Shown here: positions 1 through 7,778 of the stretch, in pieces
How the letters are laid out: each line of letters begins with the position of its first letter
Position numbering within the stretch: position 1 is the stretch's first letter
NCBI GenBank assembly: GCA_038225955.1
Contig: JBBRQV010000094.1
Span: 1 to 12,375 of the forward strand
Direction of reading: 5' to 3'
Origin: JAFDZO01 sp038225955
GTDB taxonomy: Bacteria > Bacteroidota > Ignavibacteria > Tepidaquicellales > Tepidaquicellaceae
DNA length: 12,375 nt
Position numbers and translations under genes: made by a program
Notes under the pieces: model-generated
What the model was told of the DNA's origin: nothing
Databases searched by the model: none
Seen by the model: the letters and a program-made list of their open reading frames with translations, nothing else

Positions 1-1
1 G

Positions 2-868
2 GACCTTTCAACTCTTTATTCTATACTTTCCGGTGCTAACACTCTTACTTCAGGCATGGAGACTGCAAATAAGATTGACAAAATGGTAGAAGATATCGGG
101 GAAAAAATAAAACAAAAAACTAAAAAAAACACTTTTACCCAGCCCATTGAGATGCAATTTCCTTCAGAAGATGACAGAGATTATGACATACTCAAAGGTT
201 ATGCACCGCTTCCGACTCAAAAAGGAGTAGATGTTATGAAAAAAAGAGAGGAGCGAAGACAAAACCAGGAATATAAGCCGGCTGATGTTTCAAATTTTGA
301 GTGGAGGCTCCGAGTCGGCGGACAAAATGGAAATGGAGAAGAAGAAGAAGATTCGGAAAAAACACATGCCCGCCCTTCAACAAGAAGAATTGAACTGGTG
401 AATTCACAAAAAATCTCAGATAATGATAAAGCAGGGGGGGCAAAACAAACCAAAGGCCCTTCTCCCTTTGAAACATTCGTAGGTGTTTTCGGGCAGGTGC
501 AGAAAGTCGGCGGCGCTCTGAATACAATAATGAATAATCTTCACATCGGCGCAAACACATTTGTCGGAGGATTGATAAACGGATTCAATAATGCGCTTGG
601 CATTATACAATCCATTGTGGAAGTTATACAGGCATTGCAGACAATCGGCTCGATTTTAAAATTACCTTTCTTTGCAGAGGGCGGTCACGTTCCGGGAGTG
701 GGAGATACAGATTCCGTTCCGGCAATGCTTACACCGGGTGAGTTTGTTGTGAAGAAATCCGTTGTGAATAAAATGGGCTCGGGATTTTTTGAGTGGATGA
801 ACTGCGGGGGACTTACAAACTCGTATCATAACTTAAATCCATATAATGAAATTTATATGGCAGCGTAG
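2..868 (+). CDS. Tail tape-measure-like protein, 5'-truncated by window edge
   Basis: The frame is open to the left edge: 18 codons precede the first ATG at 56, so the true start is probably upstream and this is the C-terminal 288 codons. The order seen is a helical/charged stretch, a basic and acidic low-complexity linker (a run of four Glu about residues 95-98 counted from the ATG at 56), then a Gly/Ala-rich hydrophobic segment (about 133-208), then a motif at about 209-240 with core GDTDSVPAMLTPGEFVV. That motif type is common near the C-terminus of phage tape-measure and related tail proteins, which set tail length inside the tail tube; the family assignment here is by motif only. The last 124 or so residues before a short unique tail are nearly identical to those of the gene at 1408-3036. 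The protein ends IYMAA. A minus-strand membrane-protein gene lies convergently downstream. It could instead be a truncated duplicate rather than an active gene. Confidence 0.6.
   Translation, partial: DLSTLYSILSGANTLTSGMETANKIDKMVEDIGEKIKQKTKKNTFTQPIEMQFPSEDDRDYDILKGYAPLPTQKGVDVMKKREERRQNQEYKPADVSNFEWRLRVGGQNGNGEEEEDSEKTHARPSTRRIELVNSQKISDNDKAGGAKQTKGPSPFETFVGVFGQVQKVGGALNTIMNNLHIGANTFVGGLINGFNNALGIIQSIVEVIQALQTIGSILKLPFFAEGGHVPGVGDTDSVPAMLTPGEFVVKKSVVNKMGSGFFEWMNCGGLTNSYHNLNPYNEIYMAA
452..823 (+). repeat. 372-bp direct repeat, copy 1 (3' part of tape-measure-like gene)
   Basis: Aligned by eye with 2611-2982 at a constant offset of 2159 bp and no gaps. I counted about 20 mismatches, roughly 95% identity, many of them synonymous. 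Homology begins at the codons for KGP just before PFETF and stops abruptly after the codon pair for N-S, leaving unrelated C-terminal tails in the two genes. It includes the hydrophobic segment and the TPGEF motif. Confidence 0.9.
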
Positions 869-917
869 ATTGTTTTACTCTTTTGGTTACATAATTTTTT
901 TTACAAATTTATAAACT

Positions 918-1313
918 TTAGGCACTAAATTTTTTAAATTCTAAAACTGCGGTTACGCTTCTGGCAAGTACGCATCCACCACTTATTATATAAGTATAAA
1001 ATGTGAAGTAATTATGATTTCCCAAAAATGTATAAACACTACAAATCCATACGATTAGAATTAAAGTTTCGTTTATGACATTGTATTTTCCGTTCTTAAC
1101 TACAGTTATACCGTTTATATCATATTTATCAAGTAATCTATTTACCCCATGATATTTTTTGCGAAGAATATTTATCGTATTCACTATTAATTCATTCAAA
1201 CCTATTAATAAAATCATTAAAAGACATACGGGCAAAAGCTCCTCAAAAGCGAAGCCGCAAACGACACTTATCCAGAATAGCTTTTCAGGAAATTTATTTA
1301 TGTAAGGCCACAT
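918..1313 (-). CDS. Small predicted membrane protein, holin-like at best
   Basis: I do not recognise a family with confidence. This 131-residue protein has hydrophobic stretches at about residues 13-48, 82-98 and 102-125, separated by a basic loop (RKKYHG near 51-56) and a hydrophilic turn around 62-80. The topology of three to four membrane passes with a short charged loop resembles phage holins of the toxin-secretion/lysis type, but no diagnostic motif is visible, so holin is only a possibility. It fills most of a 539-bp gap between two plus-strand tail genes and is read in the opposite direction, which suggests an independently transcribed accessory (moron-type) gene. It converges with the truncated gene on its left and diverges from the gene at 1408. 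No Shine-Dalgarno precedes its ATG, as for most starts in this window. Confidence 0.6.
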   Translation of the reverse strand: MWPYINKFPEKLFWISVVCGFAFEELLPVCLLMILLIGLNELIVNTINILRKKYHGVNRLLDKYDINGITVVKNGKYNVINETLILIVWICSVYTFLGNHNYFTFYTYIISGGCVLARSVTAVLEFKKFSA

Positions 1314-1369
1314 ATACTAAGGAAATTTTTCTAATAAATATGAATAAAAGATTTTTAATAAAAAATATC

Positions 1370-1377
1370 TATTTTTG
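1370..1377 (+). promoter_or_regulatory. Candidate Bacteroidota-type -7 element
   Basis: TATTTTTG fits the TAnnTTTG -7 consensus known for Bacteroidota sigma factors and ends 30 bp before the ATG at 1408. No good TTTG was found at the expected -33 position (only a T-run near 1352-1356), and the region is extremely AT-rich, so a chance match is possible. It lies in the 94-bp gap between divergently read genes. Confidence 0.3.
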
Positions 1378-1407
1378 CAATAAAAAAAAAAGGTAATATC
1401 AATACAA

Positions 1408-3036
1408 ATGAATAACTTTCAAAATTTTAACATTAAGGAATTTTTTAATTTAGCCGGGTGGAATGCTATAGATGCAACGCTTCAGAATGTAAATAAAGGT
1501 CTAACTGAAAAAGATAAAAAAGCTCAGAGTTTAATTAGTAATCTATCGGTTTCACTTTCAGGATTGGATACTATATCAAACTTAGTTAATTCCAATATTC
1601 AAAATACTTCATCAAGCTTAGCTTTGTTCAATACGGGCTTTAGTATTCTGAATGCTAACCTATTAAATTCTGTCAGACTATTTAATCAAATTACAGAAGG
1701 CACAGGAAAATCCCGAGCAATGGCAGGCGCCTTAAAAGAAAATTTAGCAAACAATATAAATGTTGGCGGTTCCGGAGCAGGTACTAACGGAACAGGAGAC
1801 CCGCTTGGTGATCCTGAAACTTATGATGACGAATTAAAGGATCTTATTTCTTTGAAAAAAAGAGTAACTACATTGAAATATGCAATGCGTGAAAAAGGAT
1901 TTGTTAATTCATTAACAACCGGTTTTTCAATACGGAATCCGTTTTTATCATTGGGTCTTACAGGTGTATCAGGTGTAAACGCTGTATTAAATAACCAGCT
2001 TTTAATTGAAAAAAACCTTTGGAATAAAAAAACCGGTGAATTTATAAGCGATGAACTTCTTAAAGCTAATGTAGACAAAAATAAAATTTCTGAAATTAAC
2101 TGGAGAAACCTTCCGGAAATAGATTGGGGAGATACGTCATCAGGAGCATTGTTAAGTATTCTGGGTATGAAAATTCCTAAATTTGATAATGCTTCAAAAG
2201 TCAATGATACTCATTCAGGTATTACGGGTGTTTATAATGACTACAGGGCTTCTACAGTACTTTCTCAAATTGAAGATGATGTCGATGAAAAAATAACTCA
2301 AAGAAAAAAGCAGATAGAATGGAATATAAAAAACCTTGTCGGAACCATTGATATTCTTCCTGTTGAAGTAATAAATAAAGTGACTGATGAAGAAATGAAA
2401 GAACTAATGAAGAAAGATCCTGCAAAAAAAGTAGATCGCCCCAAAAAAATTCCCGAAGCAAATGAAGAAGAATACTATAATATATTCAATAGAGATAGGG
2501 GAGTTGGCGCAGGGCAAAAAAGTAGTCAGAATAATAATAAGAATTTCGGTTTAAGTGCAGAACATACTATTTCAGACCGAGGATCAGGTGCGAATAAAAC
2601 CGAAAAGCCCAAAGGACCTACCCCCTTTGAAACATTCGTAGGTGTATTCGGGCAGGTGCAGAAAGTCGGCGGCGCGCTGAATACAATAATGAATAACCTT
2701 CATATTGGCGCAAATACTTTTGTCGGAGGATTGATAAACGGATTCAATAATGCGCTTGGCATTATACAATCCATTGTGGAAGTTATACAGGCACTGCAGA
2801 CAATCGGCTCGATTTTAAAATTACCTTTCTTTGCAGAGGGCGGTCACGTTCAGGGAGTGGGAGATACAGATTCCGTTCCGGCAATGCTTACACCGGGAGA
2901 GTTTGTTGTAAGAAAATCCGTTGTGAATAAAATCGGCTCAGGATTTTTTGAGTGGATGAATGGCGGGGGACTTACAAACTCGCTTGCAGGAATGAATGAA
3001 CTTGAGGATGGGAAATATTTTGCTTTAGCGGCGTGA
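1408..3036 (+). CDS. Tail tape-measure-like protein, complete paralog
   Basis: This 542-residue protein would act inside or at the tip of a phage-type tail. The N-terminus (about 1-115) is Asn/Ser/Leu-rich and amphipathic, followed by a Gly-rich linker (118-135), a middle region with a predicted coiled or helical stretch (280-345), a charged linker (340-402), and the shared C-terminal segment: Gly/Ala/Ile-rich hydrophobic part 403-475, then the motif at 478-509 with core GDTDSVPAMLTPGEFVV. Residues 402-525 are almost identical to the gene at the left edge, whereas the N-terminal 400 residues show no obvious match to the visible part of that gene. The ATG at 1408 was chosen because a -7 element lies 30 bp upstream and no earlier in-frame start is evident. 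The protein ends KYFALAA, like an ssrA-type tail. Tape measure is inferred from motif and gene order. No protease or lytic domain is recognisable. Confidence 0.65.
   Translation: MNNFQNFNIKEFFNLAGWNAIDATLQNVNKGLTEKDKKAQSLISNLSVSLSGLDTISNLVNSNIQNTSSSLALFNTGFSILNANLLNSVRLFNQITEGTGKSRAMAGALKENLANNINVGGSGAGTNGTGDPLGDPETYDDELKDLISLKKRVTTLKYAMREKGFVNSLTTGFSIRNPFLSLGLTGVSGVNAVLNNQLLIEKNLWNKKTGEFISDELLKANVDKNKISEINWRNLPEIDWGDTSSGALLSILGMKIPKFDNASKVNDTHSGITGVYNDYRASTVLSQIEDDVDEKITQRKKQIEWNIKNLVGTIDILPVEVINKVTDEEMKELMKKDPAKKVDRPKKIPEANEEEYYNIFNRDRGVGAGQKSSQNNNKNFGLSAEHTISDRGSGANKTEKPKGPTPFETFVGVFGQVQKVGGALNTIMNNLHIGANTFVGGLINGFNNALGIIQSIVEVIQALQTIGSILKLPFFAEGGHVQGVGDTDSVPAMLTPGEFVVRKSVVNKIGSGFFEWMNGGGLTNSLAGMNELEDGKYFALAA
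2611..2982 (+). repeat. 372-bp direct repeat, copy 2
   Basis: Second copy of the element at 452-823, same orientation, no gaps, about 95% identical by hand count. A run of roughly 70 bp in the middle is identical. It encodes the hydrophobic segment and TPGEF motif of the 1408-3036 gene. Recombination between the two copies would delete about 2.2 kb including the minus-strand gene at 918-1313. Confidence 0.9.
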
Positions 3037-3108
3037 AGTTTTATCTTGTGGGGTTTCTTCATCGGGTTCATCGAGCAGACCGTACTAAGTAAATTTATTA
3101 CATATATG

Positions 3109-3130
3109 ATGTTCACATTTGGCTGAACAT
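3109..3130. terminator. Small hairpin between convergent genes
   Basis: ATGTTCA (3109-3115) and TGAACAT (3124-3130) are perfect 7-bp arms around an 8-nt loop. It lies between the stop at 3036 and the stop of the minus-strand gene at 3132, the expected place for a two-way terminator. Neither side has a proper T-tract and the stem is AT-rich, so termination is uncertain. Confidence 0.3.
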
Positions 3131-3131
3131 T

Positions 3132-3320
3132 CTATGAGAAAAAATTGCGATAGCGATTAGAAAGAAATCTACGTTCAAAAGGTATGAGTATAATTGCTAT
3201 TCCAAAAAGAGTGTATCCTGTGGAATTCAAGTCAATACCGCCATAGATAATAAATGAACCTAATAAAAGGCAGAGAATCCAGATTGTCTTTGAAGGCGGG
3301 GGATATTTTTTTGTCTCCAT
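3132..3320 (-). CDS. Small two-helix membrane protein, unknown function
   Basis: I do not recognise this 62-residue protein. It has a short Lys/Pro-rich N-terminus, a first hydrophobic helix at about residues 12-28 (TIWILCLLLGSFIIYGG), a brief polar turn, a second helix at about 33-48, and a basic C-terminus with several Arg. The two-helix hairpin shape fits class II holins as well as many unrelated small membrane proteins. It is read against the tail genes on either side and occupies most of a 338-bp gap, just as the minus-strand gene at 918-1313 does one gap earlier. There is no Shine-Dalgarno before the ATG; upstream on its strand is an A/T-rich stretch with a TTTG but no convincing -7 element. 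A chance open frame cannot be excluded at this length. Confidence 0.45.
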   Translation of the reverse strand: METKKYPPPSKTIWILCLLLGSFIIYGGIDLNSTGYTLFGIAIILIPFERRFLSNRYRNFFS

Positions 3321-3374
3321 AACTTATAAAATAATTTATAGCTTTTTTCAAATCAACACCATTCAACTAAATTT

Positions 3375-5303
3375 ATGCCGGATAACAAAATAAAAAACGT
3401 TAATAATGATTTTTCAGCTTTATCAGATTCACTACAAAGTGTAAACCAAAAATTTGAATCTTTAAATAGCACTGTTGATAGACTTGAAAAAAAAATCAAA
3501 AATTCAAAATTAAATAATCAATTAGAGGATGATTTATTAGAGAATTTACCAAAGGCGATTTTAGCAGGCCTTGGAGGAATGGCAGGAGCAGAGGTTGGAA
3601 TGCCACTTGTGGGTTCACTTCTTGGCACTTCCTTATATTACATTCTTGCTGATCTTATTAAAAATCCGCCAAAACAAAGTGTTTATCAATCCAATACTGG
3701 CAACGGATTTTTGAATGAATTTTTTACTACCTCTTCTAGCAACCCTTCGCATGGTAAAATTTATACTAATGATCAGATTCAAAATATAAATTCAAGTCTT
3801 GTAACAACACCTATGAGCTATATGCAAGATTTAAGTAAATTAATTGGAGATCCGGATTCAGGTTTTAAAGAATTTGACGTTGCAGGTAAAAAAATAAAAT
3901 CAAGAATTGTAAGCTTTCAACAAATTTTTGATGAAAAACTTAAGAATTTTGGAGATAAAATATATGAGTCAATGTCTCCGGAAGCAAAGAAAAAAATAAT
4001 TGAGCAAGGCAACTTGGCAATCTCTAACGGCGAGCATATTTATGATGACACATTTAATAAGAAACAAGAGAAGAAAAAGCAACAAACACAGAAACCCCGC
4101 AAGCAAAAAATCCGCAAGCCGCCAAAGTCGAAAACAAGCCCGGATGAAGATTTCGGAGATGAAAACTTAAATAAAGTTTACAACACAACAAAGTCAGCTT
4201 TAGAGCTTAACAATGCAAAGTTCGATAAATCGAAGCTCTTAATTGAATCCATCAATTTTGAGAATGCATATCTTGAGGCTTTCCATAAGGAGATTGATTT
4301 CAAAAAAGAAATCGGAACGCTTCAGGATGAGATGAATAAGCTTCAGGGTGAAGACCTTGAAACAATGAATAAAAAGCTTGGTCTTCAGACGGAAATAAAT
4401 ATGTTAAAGTCAACTGAAGTTAATAAGTTTTTAACCGATGAAGCCAATAAGATTGAAAACTTAGACCTCAGGGGAAGCCTTCTTCAGGTTGACGAACTTT
4501 TGAATGCCTTAGACGGAATTCAGAAACTTCTTGATAAAGGCGGTTTAGATATTGCTACTGAGAACTCACTGCTTAGAAGTAAGAAAGGTTATGAATCCTT
4601 ATTAGCATCTAAAACTGAAAGGAAACCAATTGATTTAATCCCGATTGACCCGAATAAAAAAGGTGTAAAATCAACAAAAGATTTAGAGAAGTACAACAAG
4701 TTCATCAAAACTGTTGCAAGTAAAGAGAATATCAATTTGCTCAAACTTGCAGATGGTGCCGTTCAGGCATTTGGCAGTTCCATTGGTGGATTTTTCACGG
4801 CTCTTGCAAAGGGAGACTCAGGTGCATTCAGGCAGTTCATGAAAAGCATTGTAACCACTTTCCTTACTTCCGTTCAGGCAATGATTTTAGGTTCAAAAGC
4901 TGCAGCTGCGGCAAAATCCATTGGAACGTTTGGACTTTCGCTCATTACTGATGCTCCGCTTTTAGCCGCTGCATGGGTTGCGCTTGAAGCTGCAAAAGGA
5001 TTTATTCAGGGACTCAATAAAGGGGGAATGGTTCAGGGCTACGGTGATTCGGATTCCGTGCCCGTGATGCTTACTCCGGGTGAGTTTGTAATCAGGAAAA
5101 ATGTAGTCAATCAATTAGGCACAGACTTTCTGCACAGATTAAACGGCGGAAACAGTGTTGCATCTACAAGCTCGTTATATAATAAATCCCAGCAGAAAAT
5201 AATTACTACGGAAAAAACTTACGTGATGGTGCCGGATACAATAAGCATCTACAGGCAGGGCAAAACAGGTTTTAATAAATCATTAAACAGAAGATTATTA
5301 TAA
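3375..5303 (+). CDS. Tail tape-measure-like protein, third and longest paralog
   Basis: This 642-residue protein is the best candidate for the main tape measure, because it directly precedes and overlaps a hub-like gene. Order: heptad-like helix (12-45), a Gly/Ala/Leu hydrophobic segment (58-95), a variable region, a strongly basic Lys/Gln/Pro linker (229-255), a long charged coiled-coil-like region (264-415), a second hydrophobic Ala/Gly-rich stretch (455-545), and the motif region 549-591 with core GDSDSVPVMLTPGEFVIRKN. That region matches the 1408-3036 protein at 29 of 44 residues by hand alignment, but DNA similarity is low, so this is an older paralog. The 5' part up to about 4050 is visibly more AT-rich in codon choice than the rest. 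At the usual rule of about 1.5 angstrom per residue it would span a tail of roughly 95 nm. It ends in the TAATG overlap with the next gene. Confidence 0.7.
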   Translation: MPDNKIKNVNNDFSALSDSLQSVNQKFESLNSTVDRLEKKIKNSKLNNQLEDDLLENLPKAILAGLGGMAGAEVGMPLVGSLLGTSLYYILADLIKNPPKQSVYQSNTGNGFLNEFFTTSSSNPSHGKIYTNDQIQNINSSLVTTPMSYMQDLSKLIGDPDSGFKEFDVAGKKIKSRIVSFQQIFDEKLKNFGDKIYESMSPEAKKKIIEQGNLAISNGEHIYDDTFNKKQEKKKQQTQKPRKQKIRKPPKSKTSPDEDFGDENLNKVYNTTKSALELNNAKFDKSKLLIESINFENAYLEAFHKEIDFKKEIGTLQDEMNKLQGEDLETMNKKLGLQTEINMLKSTEVNKFLTDEANKIENLDLRGSLLQVDELLNALDGIQKLLDKGGLDIATENSLLRSKKGYESLLASKTERKPIDLIPIDPNKKGVKSTKDLEKYNKFIKTVASKENINLLKLADGAVQAFGSSIGGFFTALAKGDSGAFRQFMKSIVTTFLTSVQAMILGSKAAAAAKSIGTFGLSLITDAPLLAAAWVALEAAKGFIQGLNKGGMVQGYGDSDSVPVMLTPGEFVIRKNVVNQLGTDFLHRLNGGNSVASTSSLYNKSQQKIITTEKTYVMVPDTISIYRQGKTGFNKSLNRRLL

Positions 5304-7009
5304 TGGCAATCACTGATATAAAAATATTATGCCGCGGATACAGCTGGTATGGAGTTGTACCGAGGGAAGAAATCTATAAAGCGAATTTTTTTTCGGGAAT
5401 AAATCCGGCTCCGTTCACCGAGGAAATTGATTTAACGAATTTTCTCACGCAAAACGGAATGGGGAAGATAATATATGAATTCGATACTTCTGTTCAGTTA
5501 GGTGATGGAACGAATGAATTGTTTTTTGTTGCTTCGGATTTAAATCTCTCGCTTACAAATTTTAAAACTACTTCCAATGGCGATAGGCTATCGGATTATT
5601 TCAGAATAAATCAGGATACTTCTTTTATAAAATACAAAGTAAGTATTTACTATAAAAATAAATTGGTTTATCTGGGGATAATAGACCAGGACGGAATAGA
5701 GATTCCATTTGGGACAAGTAACGAGTCTGAAATAATACAGTGTAAAGTTTTAGGGTATGAAAAAGAATTTGTAGATTTTTACCAAAACGATTATCTAAAA
5801 CCAAACTCAGATATAACTTGGGAGATAAACGGCAGTATGCCCTACGTTCAGTTCCAATCCAGCATCTCTAATGAGGGAGACCCTGAGCTTGTACGACCTG
5901 CAAGTTTATCTTTAAAAAAAGTTATTGCTGCAAATATGAGTAATACACTTTTACCGGAGAGCAGTATACGTCTTGAATATCCTATCTCGGAATATATAGT
6001 TGTTCAAACTCCATTTTTTTATAAAGCAGATAATACGCACGAATTAATCTGGGCAAAAACTTCTTATGAAAGAATTCAGTATGCAAATCATATTCAGGAA
6101 ACAAAATGGAACTGGCTGAAAAGATTATGCAACGGAATGGGCTGGGTTATTTTTTTCTTTTTAGATAATGAAAATTTTTGTCTTGGGATAAAAAACAGGA
6201 GCAGCATAAATCTGCCCGGCACTAATTTAGAAGTAAGAAATTTTATAGATTTTAGAATTACAAAGGATAAATCTGACATGACTTATGATAATTTGGTAAT
6301 TATAGACGGAACCTTAATTGGCTCTGACCACGCATTTTACAATAATGGAAATTTAAAAGGCGAGCAGTTAATAATTATGTCAGATTATAATAAACAAAAT
6401 TTTAATACATCTTTTATTTCAGGCGTTAGTGTAGGCGGCAGTTACTCTTTGAATTTCAATAATCCATACATTCATTACTATAACGACGACGGAGATAATT
6501 TCAGATATTCAACGTTAACAAGCAGCGGCGATTCGACTCCCGATATTTCTCAAATATCAAAAAAGAGAACAATTTTTGTAGATACCGGTGATGCAGGAAC
6601 TGAAGCACAGTTTGTAAATTTACAGAATAAAGCAAACGGCAGAGGATTTTCAATCGGCACGACTGATATAATTGAATCGGAAAGTGGTAAATGGTTAGTA
6701 TATAAAGGCTGCTATGCAAATATGCTTTTACTAAGAGTAGGTGAAGAATGGCAAAGTTATTACCAGTATGTTAAAACCACTACGTTTGCGAATAATTTTG
6801 CAAAGTTCAGAAGCACTAAGCAAAATAAAAAATTTACCGGAAGGTATGCGGGGATAATCTTAAATCCTTTCCAGCAGTTTAAGCTGCTCAACGACCCTAA
6901 TAATATTATTTCCGCGTTTGATACTTATTCGATTCATGGAATGTCAATCGATTTAGTTGAAGAGACTACTGAACTGGACCTTTATGTTTCAAAAACGTTT
7001 TCTTTTTAA
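5303..7009 (+). CDS. Probable tail baseplate/hub-like protein
   Basis: No family is identified with certainty. The 568 residues are rich in short beta-strand patterns and aromatic residues, without signal peptide or membrane helix. Residues 55-150 look like a beta sandwich of alternating hydrophobic strands (for example YKVSIYYKNKLVYLGIID). Around 269-300 is a WNWLKRLCNGMGWVIFFF stretch that resembles the helix and strand of phage tail-hub proteins, where a Trp/Leu-rich helix precedes a Gly-Trp turn. The end (about 513-562) has a Y-x-G-x-x-L-N-P-F pattern followed by an Asp-Thr-Tyr-Ser strand, also seen in hub/tail-associated proteins. These resemblances are from pattern only. Its start overlaps the stop of the tape-measure-like gene by one base (TAATG), indicating translational coupling and a shared particle. 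Gene order fits tape measure then distal tail or hub. Confidence 0.55.
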   Translation: MAITDIKILCRGYSWYGVVPREEIYKANFFSGINPAPFTEEIDLTNFLTQNGMGKIIYEFDTSVQLGDGTNELFFVASDLNLSLTNFKTTSNGDRLSDYFRINQDTSFIKYKVSIYYKNKLVYLGIIDQDGIEIPFGTSNESEIIQCKVLGYEKEFVDFYQNDYLKPNSDITWEINGSMPYVQFQSSISNEGDPELVRPASLSLKKVIAANMSNTLLPESSIRLEYPISEYIVVQTPFFYKADNTHELIWAKTSYERIQYANHIQETKWNWLKRLCNGMGWVIFFFLDNENFCLGIKNRSSINLPGTNLEVRNFIDFRITKDKSDMTYDNLVIIDGTLIGSDHAFYNNGNLKGEQLIIMSDYNKQNFNTSFISGVSVGGSYSLNFNNPYIHYYNDDGDNFRYSTLTSSGDSTPDISQISKKRTIFVDTGDAGTEAQFVNLQNKANGRGFSIGTTDIIESESGKWLVYKGCYANMLLLRVGEEWQSYYQYVKTTTFANNFAKFRSTKQNKKFTGRYAGIILNPFQQFKLLNDPNNIISAFDTYSIHGMSIDLVEETTELDLYVSKTFSF

Positions 7010-7055
7010 TCTAAGGAAATATTTTCCACGTGAAAAATTTAAAACAAAAAATTAA

Positions 7056-7652
7056 ATGGCAAAAAAATATTTAAACGGATGGCAGGCTCCCAGTTTCACA
7101 ATAGATAAAATAGGAATCAACAAAGTTATTGACCTTATGCTTCGATATGAGAGCTTCAATGAATATGTTGAAGAAAAATATATTGAGCACGAGCTTCTCG
7201 ATGGCACAATTGTAGAAAAATTTCTCTATGCGAATTACTACTGGGAGCTGAACTACTCCGCGCTTGCAGAGAGCAGCGAGCTTCTGAAAATAAAAGCAAT
7301 AATGAATTATCTTCAACAGGGCAAAACAGTGGACCTTAAGCCGCACAAAGAAATAGACAGAACTTTTGCAGTAACAACTGTAAAAGATAAATTATCCTTG
7401 GGCAGACACTATGGCGGAGTAACTGCTCCCGGAGAAAAAGATTTTAGCATTTCATTTAAAACAGTACGCCCGCTTACTTCTGCAGGAGCCTCAATTAACT
7501 GGGCAGAAATCGGTGAGACCGGAACGCCTGTCCGCGACGTCTTAAATCAATATTATTATCTCACCGACGAGGCAGGAAATTATATCATCGATGAATCCGG
7601 TAACGGCATCATCGCCAGCGTTGTAGAGGTAATTGACTACGATGAGTTTTGA
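7056..7652 (+). CDS. Small tail-associated protein, unknown
   Basis: I do not recognise this 198-residue protein. It is acidic to neutral, with no signal peptide or membrane segment. Residues 1-95 look helical and charged; residues 100-160 look beta-rich with conserved-looking Gly/Pro turns; and near the C-terminus (168-185) there is an internal two-fold repeat, YLTDEAGNY then IIDESGNGI, of the T/I-D-E-x-G-N type often seen in phage head and tail proteins. It follows the hub-like gene by 46 bp in the same direction, so it is probably the last gene of the tail module in this window. There is no Shine-Dalgarno; the ATG sits after an A-rich run, and a CACGTG palindrome lies at 7027-7032 in the short leader. 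A tail-tip, adaptor or completion role is inferred from position only. Confidence 0.5.
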   Translation: MAKKYLNGWQAPSFTIDKIGINKVIDLMLRYESFNEYVEEKYIEHELLDGTIVEKFLYANYYWELNYSALAESSELLKIKAIMNYLQQGKTVDLKPHKEIDRTFAVTTVKDKLSLGRHYGGVTAPGEKDFSISFKTVRPLTSAGASINWAEIGETGTPVRDVLNQYYYLTDEAGNYIIDESGNGIIASVVEVIDYDEF

Positions 7653-7688
7653 GTGATAATTATAAGTAGGATGGTGAGTTATCCTTAT

Positions 7689-7757
7689 GTATGTGCTCTA
7701 CTCCGTCCCAACCCGTGCTGTAAGTCCCGCCTTGGCGGGATTTGGGGCGGAACGTAC
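7689..7757 (+). repeat. Nested GC-rich hairpin, REP-like or structured RNA
   Basis: Three co-linear stems can be drawn: 7689-7694 with 7752-7757 (one wobble), 7703-7711 with 7742-7750 (nine pairs, one wobble), and the inner palindrome TCCCGCCTTGGCGGGA at 7725-7740. The inner palindrome is a marked GC island in AT-rich DNA, 37 bp downstream of a stop codon. No T-tract follows, so it is not a standard terminator. A dispersed palindromic repeat is the likeliest explanation; a structured RNA is possible. Confidence 0.55.
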
Positions 7758-7778
7758 AAATCTCAAATCTTAAATCTG

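Noticed and set aside
416..2769. Two minus-strand open frames (416-610 and 2584-2769) encoding very similar peptides
   Set aside because: They lie opposite the shared 372-bp block and are similar only because the plus-strand coding sequence is duplicated; codon changes between copies are mostly synonymous for the plus frame.
2..3320. Polymorphic toxin plus immunity gene arrangement
   Set aside because: In such systems the C-terminal part varies and the immunity gene usually follows on the same strand; here the C-terminal part is constant and the small genes are antisense.
7027..7032. CACGTG palindrome before the 7056 gene as an operator
   Set aside because: Only 6 bp are fully palindromic and the flanks are plain A/T runs; chance is a sufficient explanation.
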